From Streptomonospora wellingtoniae (lineage in GTDB: Bacteria > Actinomycetota > Actinomycetes > Streptosporangiales > Streptosporangiaceae), in NCBI RefSeq assembly GCF_031845375.1, contig NZ_JAVREK010000024.1, forward strand, positions 50,117 to 114,116: a stretch of 64,000 nucleotides of DNA. The letters are read 5' to 3'. A model generated the notes under the pieces. The model had not been told where the DNA came from and made no database searches. It saw only the letters and a list, made by a program, of their open reading frames with translations. Made by a program: the position numbers and the translations under genes. Positions 42,225 to 50,252 of this stretch are shown here, one piece after another (position 1 is the first letter of the stretch; each line of letters starts with the position of its first letter).

Positions 42225-43190
42225 TCAGAGCTCCAGCTCCCAGGCCTGCGCCGTGAGGTCTTGCCCGAAGGCGCGCTCGTCGTGCGACGAGACCAGGCGG
42301 AACCCGGCGGCCTGGTACAGGCGCCGGGCCTCGCCGAGCACCGAGTACGTCGCCAGCACCATGCGCCGGTAGCCGGCTGCGCGCGCGAAGGCCAGGCATT
42401 CCCGCATCAGCATCGAGCCGACGCCGCGGCCGCGCGCCTCGGGCTCGACGAGGAACAGCCGCAGCCGTGCGGTGCTCTCGTCGTCGGGTACGCAGGCGAT
42501 GCACCCGGCGCGGCGGTCGTCGGCCCCCGCGATCCACAGGCGGCGGCCCGTCCCGCCGGGTTCCTGCGCGTAGTCGGCGACCAGGCGCGCCACCCAGGCC
42601 TCGAACGAGGAGTCCCAGCCGTATTGGGCGGGGTAGAGCGCGCCGTGGCGCTCGACCACCCAGCCGAGGTCGCCGGGGCCCGGCTCGCGCAGTGACAGCC
42701 CTTCGGAGGCGGGGGCGGAATCGGCGGGAGCGGGGTCCTCGAACAGCCGCCGAACGGTGCTCATGGCCTCGATGAGCCGCCGCCGGTCGGCTGCGGACAG
42801 GTGCGAGATGAGGCCGACGACCTCCTCGTTCGCGCGGTCGTCCAGTACCGCGGCTGCGCGCCCGCCCTCGTCCGTCAGCTCGACGACCTGCCGCCGCCCG
42901 TCCTCAGGGGAGGGCGAGCGGACGATGAGCCCGGACCGCTCCAGCCGTGCCAGCACGCGGCTGAGCTGCCCGGCGTCCATATCGAGCGCGCGCCGGAGTT
43001 CGAGGGCCTCCGACCGGGTGCGCTGCCGCAGCTCGTACATCGTGCGGACCTCGGTCAGCGACCACGGGGACCCGAGCAGCCCGGGCTTGAGCGCGCCGAC
43101 GCGGCGGGTGAAGAAGCGGTTGAAGGAGCGGATCGCGGAGACGTCGTCGATCGGGACGCCGGTGTCGGTTTCGAGCTTGTCCATGGCCAT
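42225..43190 (-). CDS. MarR regulator fused to GNAT acetyltransferase
   Basis: A 321-residue fusion. The N-terminal half is a MarR winged helix: VSAIRSFNRFFTRRVGALKP, LTEVRTMYELRQR, DMDAGQLSRVLARLERSGLI, SPEDGRRQVVELTDEG. From about residue 165 a GNAT domain follows (LREPGPGDLGWVVERHG, LRLFLVEPEARGRGVGSMLM, ARRLYQAAGFRLVSSH). Such fusions are known in bacteria; the GNAT half may sense or modify a small molecule. A perfect inverted repeat just upstream is probably its operator. Confidence 0.9.
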   Translation of the reverse strand: MAMDKLETDTGVPIDDVSAIRSFNRFFTRRVGALKPGLLGSPWSLTEVRTMYELRQRTRSEALELRRALDMDAGQLSRVLARLERSGLIVRSPSPEDGRRQVVELTDEGGRAAAVLDDRANEEVVGLISHLSAADRRRLIEAMSTVRRLFEDPAPADSAPASEGLSLREPGPGDLGWVVERHGALYPAQYGWDSSFEAWVARLVADYAQEPGGTGRRLWIAGADDRRAGCIACVPDDESTARLRLFLVEPEARGRGVGSMLMRECLAFARAAGYRRMVLATYSVLGEARRLYQAAGFRLVSSHDERAFGQDLTAQAWELEL

Positions 43191-43239
43191 CCCCAGCTGC
43201 CTTCGCCCCTGTGGCGGTCCCGGCCGCCGCCGAAGCAGA

Positions 43240-43262
43240 ATTGTTTGACTCTGACAAACAAT
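43240..43262. promoter_or_regulatory. MarR-type operator
   Basis: ATTGTTTG, a 7-base spacer and CAAACAAT: perfect 8-bp arms in an otherwise G/C-rich region, 50 bases upstream of the MarR-GNAT start. Size and TTG/CAA content are typical of MarR sites, implying autoregulation. Confidence 0.7.
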
Positions 43263-43316
43263 CTACCGCGCGGAGGGGGTGCTTGGAAACGAGCGGTGGC
43301 CGGGACGGCTACGTGA

Positions 43317-44258
43317 TCAACGGTGCTCGGTGCGGCGCATACCCGCCGCACGGCCCTTGCCCGCCACCGCCAGCGCCATCTTGCGGGACGCCTCGTCGAG
43401 CATCTCGCCGCCCAGCATCACCGCGCCCCGCCCCTCCACCGCAGTGGCGTGCTCGTAGGCCTCCAGAATGCGTTCGGCGTGGTCGTAGTCCTCCTGGCCG
43501 GGTGTGAACACCTCGTTGGCGGCCGCCACCTGCGACGGGTGCAGTACCCACTTGCCGTCGAAGCCCAGCGCGGCGGTGCGCCCCGCCGAGCGGCGGAACG
43601 CCTCGACGTCGCGGATCTGGAGGTAGGGACCGTCGACCGCCTCGAGCCCGTTCGCTCGGGCGGCCAGCAGGATGCGCATCAGCACGTAATGGTAGGCGTC
43701 GCCCACGTCGTAGCCGGGCGGCTGCTCGCCGACCACCAGGGTGCGCATGTTGACCGAGGCCATGAAGTCCGCCGGCCCGTACACCAGGCTCTCCAGCCGC
43801 GGCGAGGCCGCCGCGATCTCGTCGGCCCGGGAGGCGCCGCGGGCGTCCTCGATCTGGGCCTCGATCCCGATCCGGCCCGCTTCGAGGCCGGTGGCCGCCT
43901 CGATCTGCGTGAGCAGGGTGTCCAGCCAGCGCACATGGTCGGGCCCGGTGACCTTGGGCAGCACCAGGCAGTCCAGCTCGGCGCCGGCCGCCTCCACGAC
44001 CTCGATGACGTCGCGGTAAGTCCACGGCGTCTCCAGGTCGTTGACCCGCACCGTGCGCACCTTGGCGCCCCACCCGCCGGCGTTGAGCGCGGCCGCGGCG
44101 TTGGCGCGGGCCGCCTCCTTCTCCGACGGTGCCACGGCGTCCTCGAGGTCGAGGAAGAACGCATCGGCCTCCAGGTCGCGGGCCTTCTCGATGAACCGGG
44201 CGTTGGACGCCGGAACCGCCAGAACCGAACGGCGCGGCCGCGATGCCACCGCACTCAT
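43317..44258 (-). CDS. HpcH/HpaI aldolase/citrate lyase-family CoA-ester lyase
   Basis: A 313-residue TIM-barrel lyase related to citrate lyase beta subunit and malyl/citramalyl-CoA lyase. Features are RSVLAVPASNARFIEKA, DAFFLDLEDAVAPSEKE, the Mg-binding Glu region IGIEAQIEDARGA, LVYGPADFMASVN and GFDGKWVLHPSQV. The ATG at 44258 has GGGAGGC upstream. It likely cleaves a beta-hydroxyacyl-CoA to acetyl-CoA or similar products. It is divergent from the BisC-like gene with about 260 bases between them. Confidence 0.9.
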   Translation of the reverse strand: MSAVASRPRRSVLAVPASNARFIEKARDLEADAFFLDLEDAVAPSEKEAARANAAAALNAGGWGAKVRTVRVNDLETPWTYRDVIEVVEAAGAELDCLVLPKVTGPDHVRWLDTLLTQIEAATGLEAGRIGIEAQIEDARGASRADEIAAASPRLESLVYGPADFMASVNMRTLVVGEQPPGYDVGDAYHYVLMRILLAARANGLEAVDGPYLQIRDVEAFRRSAGRTAALGFDGKWVLHPSQVAAANEVFTPGQEDYDHAERILEAYEHATAVEGRGAVMLGGEMLDEASRKMALAVAGKGRAAGMRRTEHR

Positions 44259-44519
44259 GGTGCCTCCCTTGCTCGATTCGGATCCGGCGCCCCCATGCCG
44301 CCCGCCCGCCGCGGGCGGCGGGGGCGCCGCTCGACATCCTCGCAAACCGGCGCCGGCGGATCGCTCCCGCCTGCGGTTTCGCCGTGGGGCATGCCGCAGC
44401 ACCCGGCGCACCGCGCCGACCGGGCAGTGCGTAGGCTGCCAACCGGGAACGGAACCAGCACGGGGACGGCTGCGCGCAAGCGGGGTGCGCCGGCACGCTC
44501 CCGAAGGGAGCGAGGCGCG

Positions 44520-46841
44520 ATGGACGAGCCGGACCAGCACACGACCAGCCACCCGACCAGCGCCCACTGGGGGACCTACGACGTCCTGGTCTCGGGCGAC
44601 CGCGTCGTGGGGGTGCGGCCGGCCGCCGACGACACCGACCCCTCGCCGCTCATCCGCAACGCCCCCGCCGCCCAGCACCACCGGACCCGCGTCGCCGCTC
44701 CGGCGGTGCGGCGGAGGTGGCTGGAGAACGGCCCCGGCCCCGACAGCTTGCGCGGCACCTTCCAAGACGAGTACGTCGAGCTCGGCTGGGACGCCGTGCT
44801 GGACCTGCTCGCCGCCGACATCGACCGGGTGCGCCGCGAGCACGGCAGCGCCGCCATCTACGGCGGCTCCTACGGCTGGGGCAGTGCGGGCCGCTTCCAC
44901 CACCCGCAGAGCCAGGTCCACCGCTTCCTCAACTCCGTCGGCGGCTACACCCGCTCGCGCAACACCTACAGCTACGCCTGCGTCGAGGTCCTGCTTCCGC
45001 ACGTCGTCGGCCTCGGCGGCACCGCCGACCTGCTCGAACGCGCCCCGACTTGGGAGGCCCTCGCCCGGCACACCGACCTGGTGGTGACCTTCGGCGGGCT
45101 GCGGCTGTCCAACACCTGGAACTCCTCCGGCGGGCGGGCCCGCCAGACCGCCGCCGAGGGCATGCGGGCGGCGGCCGAGTGCGGCGTGCGCACCGTGTCC
45201 GTCAGCCCGCTGCGCGACGACACCATCGAGGAGATGGGCGCCGAATGGCTGCCGGCCGATCCCGGCACCGACGCCGCCGTTCAGCTCGCGCTCATCCACA
45301 CCCTCTTCGACGAAGGGCTGGCCGACTACGGCTTCCTCGACCGCTACACCGTCGGCGCCGACGTGCTGCGCCGCTATGTGAGGGGTGAGCGGGACGGCGT
45401 CGCCAAGACCCCCGAGTGGGCCGAGGGCCTGTCCCGGCTCCCCGCGCAGGCCCTGCGCGACCTCGCCCGGCGCATGGCCGCCGGCCGCACCCTGGTCAAC
45501 GTCGGCTGGTCGGTGCAGCGCACCCGCTTCGGCGAGCAGCCGCTGTGGGCCGGTATCGCGCTGGCCGCATGCCTGGGCCAGATCGGACTGCCCGGCGGCG
45601 GGTTCGCCACCGGCTACGGGTCCTCGGGCAACTACGCGGGCGGCTCCACGCCCTCGGGGCTGCCGCGCTTCCTGCAGGGCGCCAACCCCGTCGACTCCGC
45701 CATCCCGGTCGCCCGGATCGCCGACATGCTTCTGCACCCCGGTGAGCCCTACGACTACGACGGGCGGCGGCGCACCTACCCCGACATCCGCATGGTGGTG
45801 TGGTCCGGCGGCAACCCCTTCCACCACCACCAGAACCTCGCGCGGCTGACCCGCGCCTTCGGACGCCCCGAGACGGTGGTGGTCGCCGAGACCCACTGGA
45901 CCGCCACCGCCCGCCACGCCGACATCGTGCTGCCCTCCACCACCGCCCTGGAACGCGACGACATCGGCGCCAGCCAGGGCGACCTGCGGGTGCGCGCCAT
46001 GCCGCGCGCGGTGGCCGCGCACGGCAGCGCCCGCGACGAGTACGACGTCTACACCGACCTCGCCGAACGGCTCGGCGCGCGTGCGGAGTTCACCGAAGGA
46101 CGCACCTCGGCGCAGTGGCTGCGGCACATCTACGAGCAGTGGCGCGCCCGGTACACCACCCGGCGGCCGCCCGGATTCGACGACTTCTGGGCCGCCGGTG
46201 CAGTCGACATCCCCGACCGGGTCGAGGACACCACCCTCTTCGGCGACTTCCGCGCCGACCCCGGCGCCCACCCGCTGGCCACTCCCAGCGGGCTCATCGA
46301 GCTGTACTCGCAGACCGTCGACTCCTTCGGCTACGAGGACTGCCCGGGCCACCCGGTATGGCTGCCCTCCCCCGAGCGGATCGGCACCGACCGGGCGCGC
46401 CGGTGGCCGCTGCTGCTCGTCGCCAACCAGCCGCGCGGCCGCCTGCACAGCCAGCAGGACATGGGCGACTACAGCCGCTCGCTGGAGATCGCCGACCGGG
46501 CGCGGATGCGCATGCACCCCGGCGACGCGGCGGCCCGCGGCATCGCCGACGGCGACGTGGTGCGGGTGTACAACGACCGCGGCAGCCTGCTGGCCGGGGT
46601 CGAGACCAGCACCGACGTGCGGCCCGACGTCGTCCAGCTGTCCACCGGCGCCTGGTACGACCCGTCCTCGCCCGCGGCGACCTGCGTCCACGGCAACCCC
46701 AACGTCCTCACGGCCGACATCGGGTCCTCCGCCCTGAGCCAGGGCACCACCGGCCAGCACGCGCTGGTGGAGGTGGCCCGCCACGAGGGCGAGCCCCCTC
46801 CGGTGCGCGTGTTCGAGCCGCCGCGGACCGGCGCTCCTTAG
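44520..46841 (+). CDS. Molybdopterin-dependent oxidoreductase, BisC/TorA/DMSO reductase type
   Basis: A 773-residue bis-MGD enzyme. There is no N-terminal Fe-S Cys motif and no Tat signal, so it is a cytoplasmic single-cofactor enzyme like biotin sulfoxide reductase. Signature regions are AIYGGSYGWGSAGRFHH, then Ser151 in NTYSYACVEVLLPHVVG, the position of the molybdenum ligand, then VVWSGGNPFHHHQNL, WTATARHADIVLPSTTALER and the cofactor-binding C-terminal domain (LVANQPRGRLHSQQD, GNPNVLT). It probably reduces an S- or N-oxide such as methionine or biotin sulfoxide. ATG 44520 follows GAGCGAGG. Confidence 0.9.
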   Translation: MDEPDQHTTSHPTSAHWGTYDVLVSGDRVVGVRPAADDTDPSPLIRNAPAAQHHRTRVAAPAVRRRWLENGPGPDSLRGTFQDEYVELGWDAVLDLLAADIDRVRREHGSAAIYGGSYGWGSAGRFHHPQSQVHRFLNSVGGYTRSRNTYSYACVEVLLPHVVGLGGTADLLERAPTWEALARHTDLVVTFGGLRLSNTWNSSGGRARQTAAEGMRAAAECGVRTVSVSPLRDDTIEEMGAEWLPADPGTDAAVQLALIHTLFDEGLADYGFLDRYTVGADVLRRYVRGERDGVAKTPEWAEGLSRLPAQALRDLARRMAAGRTLVNVGWSVQRTRFGEQPLWAGIALAACLGQIGLPGGGFATGYGSSGNYAGGSTPSGLPRFLQGANPVDSAIPVARIADMLLHPGEPYDYDGRRRTYPDIRMVVWSGGNPFHHHQNLARLTRAFGRPETVVVAETHWTATARHADIVLPSTTALERDDIGASQGDLRVRAMPRAVAAHGSARDEYDVYTDLAERLGARAEFTEGRTSAQWLRHIYEQWRARYTTRRPPGFDDFWAAGAVDIPDRVEDTTLFGDFRADPGAHPLATPSGLIELYSQTVDSFGYEDCPGHPVWLPSPERIGTDRARRWPLLLVANQPRGRLHSQQDMGDYSRSLEIADRARMRMHPGDAAARGIADGDVVRVYNDRGSLLAGVETSTDVRPDVVQLSTGAWYDPSSPAATCVHGNPNVLTADIGSSALSQGTTGQHALVEVARHEGEPPPVRVFEPPRTGAP

Positions 46842-46864
46842 CAGCGGGCGGAGCGCGCAGGGGG

Positions 46865-46896
46865 GCAGCGGCGGCCGTCCGGACGGCCGCCGCTGC
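46865..46896. terminator. Perfect 16-bp palindromic hairpin after the BisC-like gene
   Basis: GCAGCGGCGGCCGTCC is followed directly by its exact reverse complement. It lies about 25 bases after the stop. No U-tract. Confidence 0.6.
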
Positions 46897-46977
46897 GCCC
46901 GGCCCGCGACCGCGCGCACCTGCGGCGACGGGGAGACGCCGCTCACCTCCGGGTCCCACTTCCGCCGAAATGCGGGG

Positions 46978-46996
46978 ATAGGTTAGCCTCTACTAA
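46978..46996. promoter_or_regulatory. Iron box (DmdR/IdeR-type operator)
   Basis: ATAGGTTAGCCTCTACTAA matches the consensus TTAGGTTAGGCTAACCTAA at 14 of 19 positions, with a well-kept left half. Placement upstream of an iron-siderophore permease operon supports iron repression. Confidence 0.7.
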
Positions 46997-47031
46997 GTTC
47001 GAGTGGATCGCGGAACCGCCCCGGAGGAACA

Positions 47032-47085
47032 GTGCTGCCCCTGCCCGCGCGCCGCACGGCCGCCCCCGCTGGCGGAGCGCGATGA
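47032..47085 (+). CDS. 17-residue leader ORF coupled to the iron permease
   Basis: MLPLPARRTAAPAGGAR, starting at GTG with a strong GGAGGA site. Its stop overlaps the permease start as ATGA. This suggests that ribosomes finishing the leader restart on the permease gene. Whether the peptide itself matters is unknown. Confidence 0.4.
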   Translation: MLPLPARRTAAPAGGAR

Positions 47086-48188
47086 GCCTGGAACGGCCGT
47101 CCACCGCCCTGGACGCGGGCGAGGACGCCGGCGCTCCCGACTCCGTCGTCGCCGCTGACGCGCTCGACCGCCGCACCAGCGCCGCCGCGCACACCCACGT
47201 CCTGCGCACCGCCGGCCTGCTCGCGCTGGCCGCGGCCCTGGCCGGCTGCGCGGTCCTCAGCATCGCCGTCGGCGCCAAGGCCATCCCGCTGGGCACCGTC
47301 CTCGGTGCGCTGCTGGAACCCGACGGCAGCTACAACGCCAGCGTCGTGTGGGAGCTGCGGCTGCCGCGCACCGTCCTGGGCGTCTTCGTCGGCGCGGCCC
47401 TCGGGCTGGCCGGGGCGCTCATGCAGGGCCTCACGCGCAACCCGATCGCCGAGCCCGGCATCCTGGGCGTCAACTCCGGCGCCGCCGCCGCGGTCGTCAC
47501 CGCGATCTTCGCCTTCGGTCTGACCGGGGCGGACGCCTACGTCTGGTTCGGGTTCCTCGGCGCCGCCATCGCCGCGGTCCTGGTCTACGCCCTGGGTTCG
47601 CGCGGCCGCAGCGGCGCCACCCCCGTCCGCCTCGCCCTCGCCGGAACCGCGCTGGGTGCGGTGCTTCAGGGCTTCGTCTACGGGATCACCGTCCTCAACG
47701 AGAACGTCTTCGACCAGATCCGCTTCTGGCAGGTGGGCTCCCTCGTCGGCCGCGACCTGGAGACCTTCCTGCGCATCTGGCCGTTCCTGACCGCGGGCAT
47801 CGTGCTGGCCCTCATGCTGGGACCCGCGCTGAACGCCATCGCGCTCGGCGAGGACCTCGCGGCCGCGCTCGGCGCCCACGTCAACCGGACGCGCGCGTTC
47901 GTCGCGCTGGCGATCGTGCTGCTGTGCGGGGGCGCTACCGCGGCGGCCGGGCCCATCTGGTTCGTCGGCCTGATCGTGCCCCACCTCGCGCGCTCGTTCA
48001 CCGGCCCCGACCAGCGGTGGCTGCTGCCCTACTCCGCGGCCGTCGGTGCCGTGCTGCTGACCCTCGCCGACACCGCCGGGCGCGTCGTGACCTCTTCCGG
48101 CGAACTGGAAGTCGGCATCGTCACCGCCCTGATCGGCGCGCCCGTGTTCATCTACCTCGTGCGGCGGAGAAGGATGGCCCAGCTGTGA
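47082..48188 (+). CDS. Iron-siderophore ABC transporter permease (FecCD family), first subunit
   Basis: A 368-residue permease with about nine to ten membrane segments. Family motifs are LRLPRTVLGVFVGAALGLAG, ALMQGLTRNPIAEPGILGVN, RIWPFL, the coupling-helix region ALGAHVNRTRAF and GPIWFVGLIVPHLARSFTGPDQRWLLP. About 45 hydrophilic residues precede the first helix. The ATG has GGAGCG but also overlaps the leader ORF. The GTG of the second permease overlaps its stop, so two different permeases form a heterodimer. Confidence 0.93.
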   Translation: MSLERPSTALDAGEDAGAPDSVVAADALDRRTSAAAHTHVLRTAGLLALAAALAGCAVLSIAVGAKAIPLGTVLGALLEPDGSYNASVVWELRLPRTVLGVFVGAALGLAGALMQGLTRNPIAEPGILGVNSGAAAAVVTAIFAFGLTGADAYVWFGFLGAAIAAVLVYALGSRGRSGATPVRLALAGTALGAVLQGFVYGITVLNENVFDQIRFWQVGSLVGRDLETFLRIWPFLTAGIVLALMLGPALNAIALGEDLAAALGAHVNRTRAFVALAIVLLCGGATAAAGPIWFVGLIVPHLARSFTGPDQRWLLPYSAAVGAVLLTLADTAGRVVTSSGELEVGIVTALIGAPVFIYLVRRRRMAQL

Positions 48189-49306
48189 CCCTCACCCCCG
48201 CCCGTACCGGCGCCGGCTCCGACACAGCGGCCGGCGGCGCACCCGGCGCGCCGCCGGGCCGCCGCCGGCGCTCCACACGGGCGATGCGCTTGGCCGGCGG
48301 CCGCGTCAGCTTCGCGGTGCGCCCGCGCGTCGCCGCCGTCTACGGCGGGCTGCTCGCCGCGACCGTCGTCGTCTTCGCCGTCTCGCTGTCGGTGGGCGAA
48401 TACTCCATCCCGCTGCCGCGCGTGCTGTGGGCGCTGGCCGGCGAGGGCGAACGGCTCGACCTCTTCTTCGTCCGCGATGTCCGGCTGCCGCGCGCCTGGG
48501 TGGCGGTGCTGGTCGGCGCCGCCCTGGGCATCGCCGGCGGCGTGTTCCAGAGCATCTCGCGCAACCCGCTGGGCAGCCCCGACATCATCGGGTTCACCGG
48601 GGGCGCCTCCACCGGCGCGGTCGCCGTCATCCTGGTGTTCGGCGGGAGCCTCGTGCAGATCTCCCTCGGCGCCGTCGTCGGCGGTGTGGGCACGGCGGTG
48701 GTGGTCTACCTGCTCGCGTTCAGGCGGGGCGTGCAGGGCTACCGGCTGGTTCTGGTGGGGATCGGCATCAACGCGCTGCTGCTGGCGGTGCGCGACTATT
48801 TGATGACACGGGCCGAGCTGACCGAGGCGATGACCGCGCACATCTGGATGATCGGCAGCCTCAACGGGCGCGGCTGGGGCGAGGTCCTCGCCGTGTCCAT
48901 CGCGGCGGCCGTGCTGGTCCCCGTCGTCCTCGCCCTGGGGCCGCGGCTGCGCATGATGGAGATGGGCGAGCAGGCCGCCAGCGGCCTGGGGGTGCCCGTC
49001 CAGGGCACCCAGGTCGCGGTGATGCTGGCGGCGAGCGCGCTGACCGGCGCGGCGATCGCCGTCTCCGGCCCCATCAGCTTCATCGCCCTGGCGGCGCCCC
49101 AGTTGGTCCGCCGCCTCGCCCGCACCAACGGCACCGCGCTCCTGGGTGCCGGACTCATGGGCGCGCTGCTGCTGGCGGCGGCCGACCTGATCGCCCAGCA
49201 GGCGCTGGCCCCGACCCAGCTGCCGGTGGGCGTGGTGACGGCGGTCATCGGCGGCAGCTACCTGGTCTGGGTGCTGTACCGGGAATGGCGCACCGGTCAT
49301 GCGTGA
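48185..49306 (+). CDS. Iron-siderophore ABC transporter permease (FecCD family), second subunit
   Basis: A 373-residue permease paralogous to the first. After a basic N-terminal region the motifs are VRLPRAWVAVLVGAALGIAG, VFQSISRNPLGSPDIIGFTGG, HIWMIGSLNGRGW, ASGLGVPVQGTQVAVML and GPISFIALAAPQLVRRLART. It starts at GTG overlapping the stop of the first permease by 4 bases. It pairs with that subunit and the ATPase encoded next; the substrate-binding lipoprotein is not encoded in this window. Confidence 0.93.
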   Translation: MTLTPARTGAGSDTAAGGAPGAPPGRRRRSTRAMRLAGGRVSFAVRPRVAAVYGGLLAATVVVFAVSLSVGEYSIPLPRVLWALAGEGERLDLFFVRDVRLPRAWVAVLVGAALGIAGGVFQSISRNPLGSPDIIGFTGGASTGAVAVILVFGGSLVQISLGAVVGGVGTAVVVYLLAFRRGVQGYRLVLVGIGINALLLAVRDYLMTRAELTEAMTAHIWMIGSLNGRGWGEVLAVSIAAAVLVPVVLALGPRLRMMEMGEQAASGLGVPVQGTQVAVMLAASALTGAAIAVSGPISFIALAAPQLVRRLARTNGTALLGAGLMGALLLAAADLIAQQALAPTQLPVGVVTAVIGGSYLVWVLYREWRTGHA

Positions 49307-49382
49307 CTCCGGCCGCGCAATCCATCGCAAGCGGAACAGGGGTCCGGCGCGGCAGGCGCGTCGGACGAATGAAGGAGAGACC

Positions 49383-50237
49383 ATGCCCCAACCGTCCCGG
49401 CTGTGGGGAGAGAACCTGACGCTGGCCTACGACCAGAGCGTGATCTCCCGCGATCTCGGGATCACCATCCCGGACAACTCCTTCACCGTGATCGTCGGCC
49501 CCAACGCCTGCGGCAAGTCGACGCTGCTGCGCGCGCTGTCGCGGATGCTCAAGCCCAGCGGCGGGGCGGTCCACCTGGACGGGCGGTTGATCGGCTCCTA
49601 CCCCTCGAAGGAGGTCGCCCGCCGCCTGGGGCTGCTGCCGCAGTCCTCGATCGCGCCGGACGGCATCAGCGTCGCCGACCTCGTGGCGCGGGGGCGCTAC
49701 CCGCACCAGAAGTTCCTCAAGCAGTGGTCGCGCACCGACGAGAAGGTCATCAACGAGGCCATGGACGCGACGGGGATCGTCGACCTCGCCGGGCGCATGG
49801 TCGACGAGCTGTCGGGCGGCCAGCGCCAGCGGGTGTGGCTGGCCATGGTGCTGGCTCAGCAGACGCCGCTGCTGCTGCTCGACGAGCCCACGACCTACCT
49901 GGACATCGCCCACCAGATGGACGTCCTGGACCTGTGCGCCGAGCTGCACCATGAGCGCTCCTACACGCTGGTCGCGGTGCTGCACGACCTCAACCACGCG
50001 TGCCGGTACGCCACCCACCTGATCGCGATGAAGGACGGCCAGGTCGCCGCGGAGGGCGACCCCGCCGACATCGTCACCGAGGAGCTGGTCGAGGACGTTT
50101 TCGGCATGCCGGTGCGCGTCATCCCCGACCCGGAGACCGGAACCCCGCTGGTCGTCCCGGTCGACCGCGGCGGCCGCATCGCCCGCCGGAGAGCGCCGGA
50201 GGCGGCGGAGCGGATCGAACAGGCGCGCAGCGCCTGA
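49383..50237 (+). CDS. Iron-siderophore ABC transporter ATP-binding protein
   Basis: A 284-residue ABC ATPase. Walker A is GPNACGKSTLL at about residues 40-50, the Q-loop lies in LGLLPQSSIAPDG, the signature is ELSGGQRQRVWLAMVLAQQ, and Walker B is LLLLDEPTTYLDIAHQ, followed by the H-loop in VLHDLNHACRYA. The wording is that of FepC/FecE siderophore ATPases. The ATG has GAAGGAGAG at an ideal distance, 76 bases after the permease gene. It ends convergent with the kinase-like gene. Confidence 0.95.
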   Translation: MPQPSRLWGENLTLAYDQSVISRDLGITIPDNSFTVIVGPNACGKSTLLRALSRMLKPSGGAVHLDGRLIGSYPSKEVARRLGLLPQSSIAPDGISVADLVARGRYPHQKFLKQWSRTDEKVINEAMDATGIVDLAGRMVDELSGGQRQRVWLAMVLAQQTPLLLLDEPTTYLDIAHQMDVLDLCAELHHERSYTLVAVLHDLNHACRYATHLIAMKDGQVAAEGDPADIVTEELVEDVFGMPVRVIPDPETGTPLVVPVDRGGRIARRRAPEAAERIEQARSA

Positions 50238-50252
50238 CGCACGGCACGCGCC

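Noticed and set aside
43317..46946. A single 1209-residue minus-strand frame covering the lyase and the BisC-like gene
   Set aside because: Only the last 313 residues match a family; the rest is antisense to the molybdoenzyme. The lyase has its own ATG and GGAGG at 44258.
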